Shown piece by piece: positions 34,363 through 43,138 of a stretch of 64,000 nucleotides of DNA. Under the pieces are notes generated by a model that saw only the letters and a program-made list of their open reading frames with translations, did not search any database and was not told the DNA's origin. The position numbers were made by a program, and so were the translations under genes. How positions within the stretch are numbered: position 1 is the first letter of the stretch; each line of letters starts with the position of its first letter. The DNA is from Brevibacillus sp. JNUCC-41 (GTDB lineage: Bacteria > Bacillota > Bacilli > Bacillales > DSM-1321): positions 310,001 to 374,000 of the forward strand of contig NZ_CP062163.1 of the NCBI RefSeq assembly GCF_014844095.1. Direction: 5' to 3'.

Positions 34363-35536
34363 TACATCCCTTTTCGTCTATTCGGATGAACTGCTTACCT
34401 ACAAATTCAACGATGAACATCCATTCAATCAAAAGCGGCTTAAACTCACGCTTGATTTATTAAAAAAACACCATGCCATCCATGATGATCAAATTATCAA
34501 GCCCAGAATGGCTACCGATGAAGAATTGGAACTGATCCATGATCACCATTATGTAAACGCTGTCAAACTGGCGGGCCAGGGAAAGCTCCCCCCTGAAAAG
34601 GCAGTAAATTATGGACTGGGAACAGAGGATACCCCTATCTTCCCCAAAATGCACGAAGCGAGTGCCTTGCTTGTAGGCGGCACCTTGACGGCTGTGGATG
34701 CCGTCATGACCGGTCAGTCCCAGCACGCACTTAATCTTGGCGGGGGCCTGCATCACGGTTTCCGGGGGAAGGCGTCAGGCTTTTGCATTTACAATGATAG
34801 TTCGGTCGCGATTAAATACCTGCAAAATAAATATGGGGCACGTGTCTTGTATGTCGATACCGATGCACATCATGGTGACGGAGTCCAATGGTCATTTTAT
34901 GATGATCCCGATGTATGCACCCTATCCATTCATGAAACGGGGCGCTACTTATTTCCCGGCACCGGCAATATTAACGAGCGGGGCCAGGGAAAAGGCTACG
35001 GCTATTCATTCAACATCCCGGTCGATGCGTTCACTGAAGATGAATCCTGGCTCGAATGTTATAGGGATTCCTTTAAGGAGATCATTGAATTCTTCAAACC
35101 GGATGTCATATTAACGCAAAACGGGGCCGACTCCCATTATTACGATCCGCTCACCCATTTATCTGCCACCATGAAGATTTATAGGGAAATACCAAAGTTG
35201 GCCCACGAAATGGCCCATAAGTTCTGCGAAGGACGGTGGATTGCAGTAGGCGGCGGCGGATATGATATATGGCGCGTCGTTCCGAGGGCTTGGGCGAGGG
35301 TCTGGCTTGAAATGACGAACAATGATATATCCGGTCCCCTATCAAAGGAATGGCTCGATTGCTGGCAGCCTGAATCCCCTGTCACGCTGCCGGATGAATG
35401 GGATGATATGGAGGATATTTACGAACCGATTCCGAGGAAGCCTGAAATTACCGAGAAGAATGCCCTGACGCTTGAAAAGGCCCTTTATCCCATCAGGTCT
35501 TCCAAGCAAACGTCGAAAAGCAATGAACAAAGTTAA
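34355..35536 (+). CDS. acuC: AcuC, class I histone-deacetylase-like lysine deacetylase
   Basis: 393 residues of the arginase/deacetylase fold: YVDTDAHHGDGVQWSFY (Zn ligands and the His-Asp relay, about 166-182), GGGLHHGFRGKASGFCIYND (about 128-147), GADSHYYDPL (Zn Asp), and VGGGGYDIWRV. Removes the acetyl group that AcuA puts on AcsA, reactivating it. Start overlaps acuB, so it is translationally coupled. In B. subtilis motP and motS stand between acuC and ccpA; here they are missing and only a terminator separates them. Confidence 0.96.
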   Translation: MNDTSLFVYSDELLTYKFNDEHPFNQKRLKLTLDLLKKHHAIHDDQIIKPRMATDEELELIHDHHYVNAVKLAGQGKLPPEKAVNYGLGTEDTPIFPKMHEASALLVGGTLTAVDAVMTGQSQHALNLGGGLHHGFRGKASGFCIYNDSSVAIKYLQNKYGARVLYVDTDAHHGDGVQWSFYDDPDVCTLSIHETGRYLFPGTGNINERGQGKGYGYSFNIPVDAFTEDESWLECYRDSFKEIIEFFKPDVILTQNGADSHYYDPLTHLSATMKIYREIPKLAHEMAHKFCEGRWIAVGGGGYDIWRVVPRAWARVWLEMTNNDISGPLSKEWLDCWQPESPVTLPDEWDDMEDIYEPIPRKPEITEKNALTLEKALYPIRSSKQTSKSNEQS

Positions 35537-35571
35537 AAGTTTGAAAAACGATCCTTTTTGTTCGGGTTGGG

Positions 35572-35606
35572 AAATAAAAAGAGAGTGTCCTCCGGGACAC
35601 TCTCCA
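35572..35606 (-). terminator. Terminator of ccpA
   Basis: GAGAGTGTCC and GGACACTCTC (35581-35604) around a four-base loop, with TTTTTATTT on the minus-strand side. Confidence 0.9.
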
Positions 35607-35613
35607 AACAAGT

Positions 35614-36618
35614 TTATTTCGTTGATTGACGGTTTTCAATCCGGTGCGGGAGGATCACTTTTTCAAGACCTTCCTCCACTTGTTCTTTATTCATCAACTT
35701 TGTAAGGAGCCTCATCGCAACCGCACCAATGTCATATAAAGGTTGAACGATCGTGGTGATTTGCGGACGCACCATCAAGGTCAATCTCGTGTTATCGAAG
35801 CTGATCACTTCAAAGTCTTCCGGTACATTATACCCTTTGTCCTGTGCGGCATGGACAATTCCAAGAGCCATTTCATCAGCACCGGCGATGAATGCCGTCG
35901 GTCTGTCTTCAACTTCCAGGTACTTTTCAAAAGATTCAATTCCTGAATCATATGTATAATCACCTTCAACAATATAACTTTCATCAAATGAAAGACCAGC
36001 TTCTTTCAATCCTCGTTTATAACCAGTCAATTTCATTTCATTAATCAGCGCGGAAGGGTTTCCGCTTACAAAAGCGATATGCTTGTGACCTTTATTAGCA
36101 AAGAATGTCACTGCGTCAAATGCCGCCGCCTCATAATCAATATTAACCGATGGAACTTGCCCGCTTTCATCCACCGAACCCGCCAGAACGATTGGAACCG
36201 GTGAATTCTTAAACTCCTTGACATGCTCATCAGAGATGTTGCCGCCCATGAACACGATACCATCCACTTGTTTTCCAAGCATCGTATTCAGCAAATGGAA
36301 TTCCTTATCTATATTCTCATCAGAACTGCTAAGAATGATATTGTATTTATACATTGTGGCTATATCTTCTATGCCCCGTGCCAATTCAGCAAAAAAGATG
36401 CTCGAGATATCCGGGATGATGACCCCGACTGTAGTCGTTTTCTTTGAGGCAAGTCCCCTTGCCACTGCATTGGGACGATACCCTAACTTCTCAATCACAT
36501 CGGAAACTTTCTTCCTTGTTGCAGGCTTTACATTTGGATTCCCGTTAACTACGCGGGAAACGGTGGCCATGGAAACATTCGCCTCACGCGCCACATCATA
36601 AATGGTTATATTATTCAT
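35614..36618 (-). CDS. ccpA: Catabolite control protein A
   Basis: 334-residue LacI/GalR-type global regulator of carbon metabolism. Helix-turn-helix [20 protein letters not shown] (about 4-23) with the hinge helix [21 protein letters not shown], then a periplasmic-binding-like core that docks HPr-Ser46-P instead of a sugar. It represses acsA/acuABC and activates ackA, all in this window. Start ATG at 36618 with GGAGG. A 40-base palindrome lies in the leader at 36649-36688. Confidence 0.97.
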   Translation of the reverse strand: MNNITIYDVAREANVSMATVSRVVNGNPNVKPATRKKVSDVIEKLGYRPNAVARGLASKKTTTVGVIIPDISSIFFAELARGIEDIATMYKYNIILSSSDENIDKEFHLLNTMLGKQVDGIVFMGGNISDEHVKEFKNSPVPIVLAGSVDESGQVPSVNIDYEAAAFDAVTFFANKGHKHIAFVSGNPSALINEMKLTGYKRGLKEAGLSFDESYIVEGDYTYDSGIESFEKYLEVEDRPTAFIAGADEMALGIVHAAQDKGYNVPEDFEVISFDNTRLTLMVRPQITTIVQPLYDIGAVAMRLLTKLMNKEQVEEGLEKVILPHRIENRQSTK

Positions 36619-36648
36619 TCATCCATTCCTCCATTTCTTTCATTTTCC

Positions 36649-36688
36649 CCATAAAAGACCCGAATTATTTCGGAAAAAGATCTTTTAT
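36649..36688 (-). promoter_or_regulatory. Nested palindrome in the ccpA leader
   Basis: Outer arms CATAAAAGA (36649-36657) and TCTTTTATG (36680-36688) are perfect complements; inner arms CCGAA (36659-36663) and TTCGG (36668-36672) also pair around ATAA. It ends 30 bases before ccpA. Could be an operator or an RNA stem; the two stems cannot stack fully because of an unpaired stretch of A's. Confidence 0.55.
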
Positions 36689-36938
36689 GCGTTTTTCTCT
36701 ATAAGGAAGATTATTTTAGGAACGACCTGCCTAACAAAAATGCAGTCCTACTCTCTTCTCAGTCAAATATTCAATACCCTATTTAAGTATAAAATCCACA
36801 TAGATATCACTTTATGTATGACTCAATCTTCCGAACAGTTCTCATTCTTGTTATTTATCATACGATAGTAGAATCTTTCCTGCAATCCAATAGTGCTTAT
36901 TTCGAAGCTTTTTCTGTAAAAACTAGTATTTTACCATT
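36689..36938. other. Upstream region of ccpA, no gene seen
   Basis: AT-rich. A minus-strand TATACT and several TTGA-like hexamers are present, but no pair has good spacing. Short frames here lack ribosome-binding sites. Confidence 0.5.
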
Positions 36939-36969
36939 AAAAAAAGCCCTTGCCAAGTTGGTAAGGGCC
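36939..36969 (-). terminator. Terminator of aroA
   Basis: AAGCCCTTGCC and GGTAAGGGCC form the stem, with six T on the minus-strand side. Confidence 0.85.
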
Positions 36970-36999
36970 GTAAGTAGATCATTTGAAGACTTTCTTGGC

Positions 37000-38076
37000 T
37001 TATACAGTTACCCAGTTCAAACGTTTAATTTCATCGTAGAATTCATCAAATTGTTTGAAGTCCATTTGCTGTGCAGAATCCGATAAAGCAACGGAAGGAT
37101 CTGGATGCACTTCAGCCATAACACCGTCAGCACCGATTGCAAGAGCCGCCTTAGCTGTAGGAAGCAGAAGGTCGCGACGTCCAGTTGAATGCGTCACATC
37201 AACCATGACCGGTAAATGAGTTTCTTGTTTTAAAATCGGTACAGCTGAGATATCAAGTGTATTCCTTGTTGCTTTTTCGTAAGTACGGATACCGCGTTCG
37301 CAAAGGATGATGTTGCCATTGCCCTGCGACATGATGTATTCCGCTGCATGAATGAACTCTTCGATCGTTGCCGCCAGTCCACGCTTTAAAAGAACTGGTT
37401 TATTTACAGCACCTGCAGCTTTTAGCAAGTCGAAGTTTTGCATGTTGCGCGCACCGATTTGGATGACATCGATATGATCGATCGCCGCTTCAATATCGTT
37501 GGCACTCACGATTTCACTGATGACAGCCAAGCCGTATTCATCAGCAACACGTTTAAGTATTTGTAAACCTTCCAAACCAAGCCCTTGGAAGTCATATGGA
37601 GATGTACGTGGCTTAAATGCACCGCCGCGCATCAATTTCAGGCCTTTAGCTTTAATGACTTCCGCCACCGCAGCTGTTTGTTCATAAGATTCAACGGCAC
37701 ATGGTCCGAAAACGAAGCTAGGGATTCCGTTACCTACCAATTCACCTTTAATGTCGATGATCGTGTCTTCAGCCTTTTGTTTTCTTGATACAAGAAGCGT
37801 TTTCTTCTGATCATCTTTTTGCAGCTCCAAGCCTAATTTAAAGATTTCTTTGAAAATATGTTTAATCGAACCAAGATCAAGCGGCCCTTGATTATTGGCT
37901 TCGATAAGATCCAGCATTGTTCTTTCACGGACCGGATCGTAACGGTTTACACCTTGTTTTTCTTTAACGCGACCAATTTCCTGTACAAGTTCAGCACGTT
38001 GATTAATAAGATGTAATAACTGAAGGTTCACATCATCCAGTTGATTACGAAGTCCATCAAGCTCTTTGTTGCTCAT
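37000..38076 (-). CDS. aroA: Bifunctional DAHP synthase / chorismate mutase
   Basis: 358 residues, exactly the Bacillus AroA(G) length. An N-terminal AroQ chorismate mutase domain (about 1-90; [22 protein letters not shown]) is fused to a DAHP synthase barrel (about 110-358; [49 protein letters not shown]). It condenses PEP and erythrose 4-phosphate; the mutase domain serves as the sensor for feedback by prephenate/chorismate. Same neighbours as in B. subtilis (ccpA on one side, ytxJ on the other). Confidence 0.97.
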   Translation of the reverse strand: MSNKELDGLRNQLDDVNLQLLHLINQRAELVQEIGRVKEKQGVNRYDPVRERTMLDLIEANNQGPLDLGSIKHIFKEIFKLGLELQKDDQKKTLLVSRKQKAEDTIIDIKGELVGNGIPSFVFGPCAVESYEQTAAVAEVIKAKGLKLMRGGAFKPRTSPYDFQGLGLEGLQILKRVADEYGLAVISEIVSANDIEAAIDHIDVIQIGARNMQNFDLLKAAGAVNKPVLLKRGLAATIEEFIHAAEYIMSQGNGNIILCERGIRTYEKATRNTLDISAVPILKQETHLPVMVDVTHSTGRRDLLLPTAKAALAIGADGVMAEVHPDPSVALSDSAQQMDFKQFDEFYDEIKRLNWVTV

Positions 38077-38523
38077 TACATATCCATCCCTTCGTTTTTT
38101 AAAATAGAAATCGGTTCAGCGGACTCCAACTAAAAAAATCCCATCTGGATCCTCGAACGTCCACCCCGATTGTATTATCAATGAAAAATTTAGAATATTT
38201 CATGTATGATTAAATCAATTATAAATGAAGTGTCCATAAATGTCACTATATTTTTCTTTAATAATTAAACGCTTTTAAGCATTAAAGTTATGAATGCATA
38301 AAATCAGGTGTTACATTCAGGAAAACCGAATTATACTGAATATTGGAACAATCCATTGTAGGAATTATATTGGAAATAGAACAAGAAAGCTATAATTTAA
38401 TCGATATTTTATCTTAAAGAGTATTGGACATGATCAAATCGTCTGCCACTTTAACAGGAAGGGCCTTTAAAGAAAAGGGTTCCCCTGGAGACCGTTTAAA
38501 ATTCCCATGGCCACCAAATGGAA
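38077..38523. other. 490-base gap upstream of aroA
   Basis: No gene seen. On the minus strand near aroA, ATCC-loop-GGGAT followed by TTTTTTT (about 38133-38150) resembles a weak attenuator. A TACAAT-like box lies just upstream of it. ATTAAACGCTTTTA at 38264-38277 is cre-like with two or three mismatches. None is strong alone. Confidence 0.4.
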
Positions 38524-38564
38524 CATTAAAAGGCCGGACCCCTTACTAAAGGGATCCGGCCTTC
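38524..38564 (-). terminator. Terminator of the ytxGHJ operon
   Basis: AAGGCCGG...CCCTT and AAGGG..CCGGCCTT (38530-38563) make a long stem. The minus-strand side has TTTAATG. Confidence 0.8.
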
Positions 38565-38566
38565 AT

Positions 38567-38893
38567 TCATTCAGTAATGGCCTTGCTCAATGAATCATAT
38601 GTAATCCGCCAATGAGATTCATTCCAGGCAGGTTTTCCACTTTTAAAAAGGATGGCCTGAGGTGATTGATGTTTGACATCAAATGTTTCTGCCACATAAT
38701 TAGATAGTGGACGAGCTTCCTGAACGGCTAAATAGGCCGTTTTAAGTTGCTCGTTCTCCAAGATGTACCTCTGATATTGTTCAAATGCTTCAGCACTGAC
38801 CGGGCATGTTACACTATGCTTGAAAAGCAGGAATGTATCCTCTTTTAGAAGCTCATTGAATTGTTCTTCTGTTTCGATTTTACTCATGACCAT
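38567..38893 (-). CDS. ytxJ: Bacillithiol system redox protein YtxJ
   Basis: 108 residues from the ATG at 38893, behind GGAAAGGAG. Thioredoxin-like fold with a single active Cys in FKHSVTCPVSAEAF (about 31), the C-P-V-S type of monothiol bacilliredoxin-like proteins. Predicted to remove bacillithiol from mixed disulfides. Last of ytxG-ytxH-ytxJ; 129 bases after ytxH. Confidence 0.9.
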   Translation of the reverse strand: MVMSKIETEEQFNELLKEDTFLLFKHSVTCPVSAEAFEQYQRYILENEQLKTAYLAVQEARPLSNYVAETFDVKHQSPQAILFKSGKPAWNESHWRITYDSLSKAITE

Positions 38894-39022
38894 AAAACAA
38901 TCTCCTTTCCTTGTCCATATAAATTTTACCATCAAAAAGGCGATGAAGCCATCAAAGCACTCCACCGCCTTATTCTTCGTCCCTTTATGCCTCTTCATCC
39001 CCATTGAAGGAATCCAAGGAAT

Positions 39023-39595
39023 TTATTTCTTTAGATTATTCTCTGTTTCATCAAATGCCTTTTTCGCTTCATCAAGTTTTAATTTTGCAGCATTCTTGTT
39101 TCCGCTTGTAGGATCTGCAGGATTATTTTCCGAGTCATTGCCGTTAGCAAAGTTCGTTTCGACGGATACGATAGGAGCATCGGTAGTTCCGGTCACATCT
39201 ATATCCTTATTGCTGGAATTCGTCGTATCATCAGCTGCGTCCCCGTTTTCTTTTCCCGTTTTTAGGCTTTTCACTTTATTGACGATATTTGAAGATTTAT
39301 TGGAAACGATTTCCGTGACAGAGCTCGTTTTTTCTTTTGCAGTATCAGCAAGGACTGTCCCTTTTTCCATCGCCGTTTGTCTTAATCTTTCTGTTTTCTC
39401 TGAAATGTTTCTAGCTTGTTCATTGAAATCATTCCTTAATTCCTTGCCTGTTTTCGGAGCCATGAATAAAGCTGTTGCCGCTCCGATCATGCCGCCAATC
39501 AAGGCGCCAATCATAAAGTCCTTAGAATTGATCGAGTCGCGTTCGTCCTCATATGATTTCTGATAATCTTTTGTCGGAAATTCTTTTTGAGTCAT
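39023..39595 (-). CDS. ytxH: YtxH family general stress protein
   Basis: 190 residues from the ATG at 39595, behind AAAGGGGA. An N-terminal hydrophobic segment DFMIGALIGGMIGAATALFMAP (starts about 25) with the G-x-x-x-G-rich YtxH pattern, then a Lys/Asp/Asn-rich disordered tail. In B. subtilis ytxGHJ is a SigB/SigH stress operon. It likely acts at or near the membrane; no enzyme function is known. Confidence 0.88.
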   Translation of the reverse strand: MTQKEFPTKDYQKSYEDERDSINSKDFMIGALIGGMIGAATALFMAPKTGKELRNDFNEQARNISEKTERLRQTAMEKGTVLADTAKEKTSSVTEIVSNKSSNIVNKVKSLKTGKENGDAADDTTNSSNKDIDVTGTTDAPIVSVETNFANGNDSENNPADPTSGNKNAAKLKLDEAKKAFDETENNLKK

Positions 39596-39644
39596 AATAC
39601 ATTCCCCTTTCAATTTTCAGTTCATTTTTTTATTTAACTAGATT

Positions 39645-40154
39645 TTAAGATCTAGAACGTAAAAACCTTTTTTTAGGCAGGTTATCTGTTTCAAGCGCTT
39701 CCCTTTCTAACTCCGCCCTTTCAGTAGGCGTCGGGGCAGCCTGTTTGCTTCTGGCCTTCCACTTGTCCCTGATCTCCATGGCTACATTGCTCCATTGTAC
39801 AATTTGTGAGATTCGTTCTTGATTATTATCAATCTCAGCCTGTACTTTATGGGAAACCTTTTGGATGGAAGAATTAAAGCTAGAGATGGATGTGCCTACA
39901 TCCTTCACTGCATCCACCACCGTGTTCAGGTTTTCCGACTTTTGCTGCAAATCTTCAGCCAACGTATTCGTTTTATGTAATAACTGAGTAGTTTCGAGCG
40001 TTATGCCCTGCATTTGGCTCTCTAGTCCTGTCAGCGTCCGGGCCACACTGTCTAGGGTAGTTTGAAGTGATGTCAGTACCTTTGTTAGAAAAATAACAAG
40101 TACCAAAAAAGCTATCGCTGCAACTGCAGCACTTACGTACAAAATAATCTCCAT
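39645..40154 (-). CDS. ytxG: DUF948 protein YtxG
   Basis: 169 residues: an N-terminal membrane helix (about 3-25, LYVSAAVAAIAFLVLVIFLT) followed by coiled-coil helices (LQTTLDSVARTLTGLESQMQ, about 31-50), then a basic tail. DUF948 family, unknown function, general stress. Good AGGTG site; 49 bases before ytxH in one operon. Divergent from the M29 peptidase gene. Confidence 0.9.
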   Translation of the reverse strand: MEIILYVSAAVAAIAFLVLVIFLTKVLTSLQTTLDSVARTLTGLESQMQGITLETTQLLHKTNTLAEDLQQKSENLNTVVDAVKDVGTSISSFNSSIQKVSHKVQAEIDNNQERISQIVQWSNVAMEIRDKWKARSKQAAPTPTERAELEREALETDNLPKKRFLRSRS

Positions 40155-40381
40155 TGGAACACCTCCGAAAAAATCGACTTAATTAATAGCTGTTAGATAT
40201 TAATTACCCCTTCCCTATTATTATAAACTTATTTATTTTTTCAATATACCCTATCAAACCCTAATCTGGAAATATTGTTGTCTGCATCCAGTTCCTCCGT
40301 CAATTCATGGGTGACACTTATGGCAGGAAATCGGGTATGATAGAAAAGATAAGTCGAATTTAAACAATGGAGGTATTTTTT

Positions 40382-41494
40382 ATGAAAGATCCCAGAATTG
40401 GTACATTGGCCAAAAACTTAATCAATTATTCCGTGAAGCTTCAAAAAGGTGAAAGAATCTTGATCGAAAACTTCGGATTGCAGCGTGAACTTGTTAACGC
40501 ACTTGTGAATGAAGCCTATGCAGCAGGTGGTTACCCATTCGTCCTTTTAAAGGATCACCAAGTGGATCGTGCCTTGCTGATGGGTGCCAAAGAAGAACAG
40601 TACAAGTTGATGGGTGAATTTGAAGCAAACGTAATGAAACAGATGGATGCTTATATCGGGCTTCGTGCCGGGGATAATATCAATGAACAATCCGATGTCC
40701 CTTCAGAGAAGATGGCGATTCATGGACAGACAGTCGGTAAAGTACATAGAAATATCCGCGTGCCAAAAACAAAATGGGTCGTACTTCGCTACCCGACAAA
40801 TTCAATGGCCCAATTAGCCAAAATGAGCACAGAAGCATTCGAAGACTTTTATTTCGAAGTCTGCAACCTCGACTATGGCAAAATGAGCGCAGCAATGGAC
40901 AATCTTGTTGAATTGATGGATAAAACGGATAAGGTCCGCTTAACTGGGCCCGGTACGGACTTAACCTTCTCCATCAAAGACATCAAAGCCATCAAATGTG
41001 CGGGTGAGCTGAACATTCCTGACGGTGAAGTATATACGGCCCCGGTTAAAGATTCCATCAATGGAGTGATTTCGTATAATACTCCGTCCCCTTATCAGGG
41101 TTTTACTTTTGAAAACGTGAAGTTGACATTCAAGGATGGAAAAATCGTTGAAGCGGTTGCGAATGATACGGAACGCATCAACAAAATTTTTGATACTGAT
41201 GAAGGCGCACGATATGTCGGTGAATTTGCAATTGGTGTAAATCCATATATTCTACACCCGATGCAAGATATCCTCTTTGATGAAAAAATTGATGGAAGTT
41301 TTCATTTCACTCCCGGGCAATGCTATGATGATGCCTTTAACGGAAACCAGTCAGACATTCACTGGGACCTGGTCAATATCCAGCGGCCTGAATATGGCGG
41401 CGGGGAAATCCATTTTGATGACGTCTTGATACGTAAGGACGGCCGCTTCGTTTTACCGGAACTGGAAAATTTAAATCCTGAAAATTTGAAATAA
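40382..41494 (+). CDS. M29 family aminopeptidase (AmpS/AmpT type)
   Basis: 370 residues from the ATG at 40382, with GGAGG upstream. Metallo-aminopeptidase of the thermophilic M29 family: metal-ligand segments include EFAIGVNPYI (Glu), ILHPMQDILFDEKIDGSFHFTPG (Glu/His) and DIHWDLVNIQRPEYGGGEIHFDD near the end. Removes N-terminal residues from peptides in the cytoplasm. It sits between ytxG and murC, which are adjacent in B. subtilis, so it is an extra gene at this position. Confidence 0.92.
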   Translation: MKDPRIGTLAKNLINYSVKLQKGERILIENFGLQRELVNALVNEAYAAGGYPFVLLKDHQVDRALLMGAKEEQYKLMGEFEANVMKQMDAYIGLRAGDNINEQSDVPSEKMAIHGQTVGKVHRNIRVPKTKWVVLRYPTNSMAQLAKMSTEAFEDFYFEVCNLDYGKMSAAMDNLVELMDKTDKVRLTGPGTDLTFSIKDIKAIKCAGELNIPDGEVYTAPVKDSINGVISYNTPSPYQGFTFENVKLTFKDGKIVEAVANDTERINKIFDTDEGARYVGEFAIGVNPYILHPMQDILFDEKIDGSFHFTPGQCYDDAFNGNQSDIHWDLVNIQRPEYGGGEIHFDDVLIRKDGRFVLPELENLNPENLK

Positions 41495-41507
41495 CATAAA
41501 AACCAAT

Positions 41508-41550
41508 AAAAAAACGACCGACCCGCTACTAACGGATGGTCGTTTTTTTT
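41508..41550. terminator. Bidirectional terminator between M29 peptidase gene and murC
   Basis: AAAACGACC and GGTCGTTTT flank a long loop with an inner CCG/CGG pair; A and T runs lie on both sides. Overlaps the last bases of murC. Confidence 0.85.
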
Positions 41551-42853
41551 ATTTTACCTGCAGTGAATGCTCGTAGGCTGCCTGGAACTTTTGAATGTCC
41601 CCCGCACCCATGAATAACACGACACTGTTTTCATGATGTTGCAATTTTGATGTTGTGTTCTCCGTAATCAGCTCGGCACCGGGAATCTTATCTTGAAGGT
41701 CTTCAATCGATAACTTCCCTTGATGTTCACGAGCAGATCCAAAAATTTCACATAAGTATACTTTGTCGGCCAAATTCAAGCTGTCGGCGAATTCATCCAG
41801 GAATGCCTGCGTTCTCGAGAAAGTATGTGGCTGGAATACTGCAACAACTTCACGCTCTGGATATTTCTGACGAGCCGAGTCGACAGTTGCAGAGATCTCG
41901 GTCGGATGGTGTGCATAATCATCAATGATGATCTGACTTCCGATTTCCTTTTCGGAGAACCGGCGTTTAACTCCGCCAAAAGTCCGCAATTGGGCTTTCA
42001 CAGCTTCCGTATCCAAGTTTTCATATTTACAAAGTGCAATGACACCAAGTGCATTCAATACATTATGCTTTCCAAAAGTAGGAATAGTGAATGTATCATA
42101 GTAATTGTTCCTTACATGCACATCAAAAGTCGTGCCATCCGGTTTGACGGAAACATTTTTCGCTTGAAAATCATTTCCTTCTGCAAATCCGTAAAAAATA
42201 ACCGGTACTTTCGCCTGAATATGTGGTAAATGCTCATCATCCCCGCACGCAATGATGCCTTTGTTGACTTGAAGGGCCATTGTTTGGAAAGCCTCGAACA
42301 CGTCTTCGACATTGGCGTAATAATCAGGATGATCAAAATCGATATTCGTCATGATTGCATAATCCGGATAATAGGAAAGGAAATGACGGCGATATTCACA
42401 TGCTTCGAATACGAAGTAATCAGAATTCACGATTCCTTTACCCGTTCCATCCCCAATCAAGAAGGATGTCGGTTTAGCGCCCCCCATTACATGGGCAAGC
42501 AAGCCGGTCGTCGATGTTTTACCATGCGCTCCCGTAACGGCCACGCTAATGAAGTTTTTCATGAAATCACCTAGGAAGCGGTGATAACGGATAATCGGCA
42601 AATCAAGTTCTTTTGCCTTCATGATTTCCGGATGACTATCCGGAAACGCATTTCCTGCAATGATGGTCATTCCAGGTTGAATATTTTCCTCGTTAAAAGG
42701 AAGGATTTTAATCCCGGCTTTTTCTAATGCCAATTGTGTAAAAAATTCTTTTTCGTAATCGGAACCCTGCACTTCAATATTCATATCATGCAGTATTTGT
42801 GCAAGAGCACTCATACCCGACCCTTTAATTCCCACAAAATGGTAAGCAGTCAT
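41549..42853 (-). CDS. murC: UDP-N-acetylmuramate-L-alanine ligase
   Basis: 434 residues from the ATG at 42853, behind GGTGGAGG. Adds L-Ala to UDP-MurNAc in peptidoglycan precursor synthesis. N-terminal Rossmann motif [14 protein letters not shown] (about 5-18), ATP loop [14 protein letters not shown] (about 102-115), HHPTEISAT and FQPHTFSRT in the C-terminal domain. Standing alone outside the main mur cluster, next to sftA, is the normal Bacillus arrangement. Confidence 0.97.
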   Translation of the reverse strand: MTAYHFVGIKGSGMSALAQILHDMNIEVQGSDYEKEFFTQLALEKAGIKILPFNEENIQPGMTIIAGNAFPDSHPEIMKAKELDLPIIRYHRFLGDFMKNFISVAVTGAHGKTSTTGLLAHVMGGAKPTSFLIGDGTGKGIVNSDYFVFEACEYRRHFLSYYPDYAIMTNIDFDHPDYYANVEDVFEAFQTMALQVNKGIIACGDDEHLPHIQAKVPVIFYGFAEGNDFQAKNVSVKPDGTTFDVHVRNNYYDTFTIPTFGKHNVLNALGVIALCKYENLDTEAVKAQLRTFGGVKRRFSEKEIGSQIIIDDYAHHPTEISATVDSARQKYPEREVVAVFQPHTFSRTQAFLDEFADSLNLADKVYLCEIFGSAREHQGKLSIEDLQDKIPGAELITENTTSKLQHHENSVVLFMGAGDIQKFQAAYEHSLQVK

Positions 42854-43138
42854 AAAGCGAACCTCCACCAATCGTCTACCTGTATGACAGTATATGACGT
42901 CATCTTTTATTTGTTTTTTCCATTACGAGACTTGTTAGTAACGCAATTCTTAATAGGTTTTTCAAGCTCTTATTTTCAATCATTCATCAACAAAAAACTA
43001 TTATATCACTTTTTTATTCATTCTTCCATGTCAGGCAGATGCCAATTTATCAAATCATTGGTTTTTCCCTCAATTAAGGTGATAAAAAAGGGTTTTCACC
43101 CTTTCACATTATATTCAATTTCCTTTTATTAGGTTCTC

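Noticed and set aside
36602-37086. Plus-strand open frames antisense to ccpA upstream DNA and aroA
   Set aside because: No ribosome-binding site, AT-driven hydrophobic translation, partly antisense to aroA.
42734-43132. 132-codon plus-strand frame between murC and sftA
   Set aside because: Mostly antisense to the murC 5' end and AT-rich leader; no ribosome-binding site.
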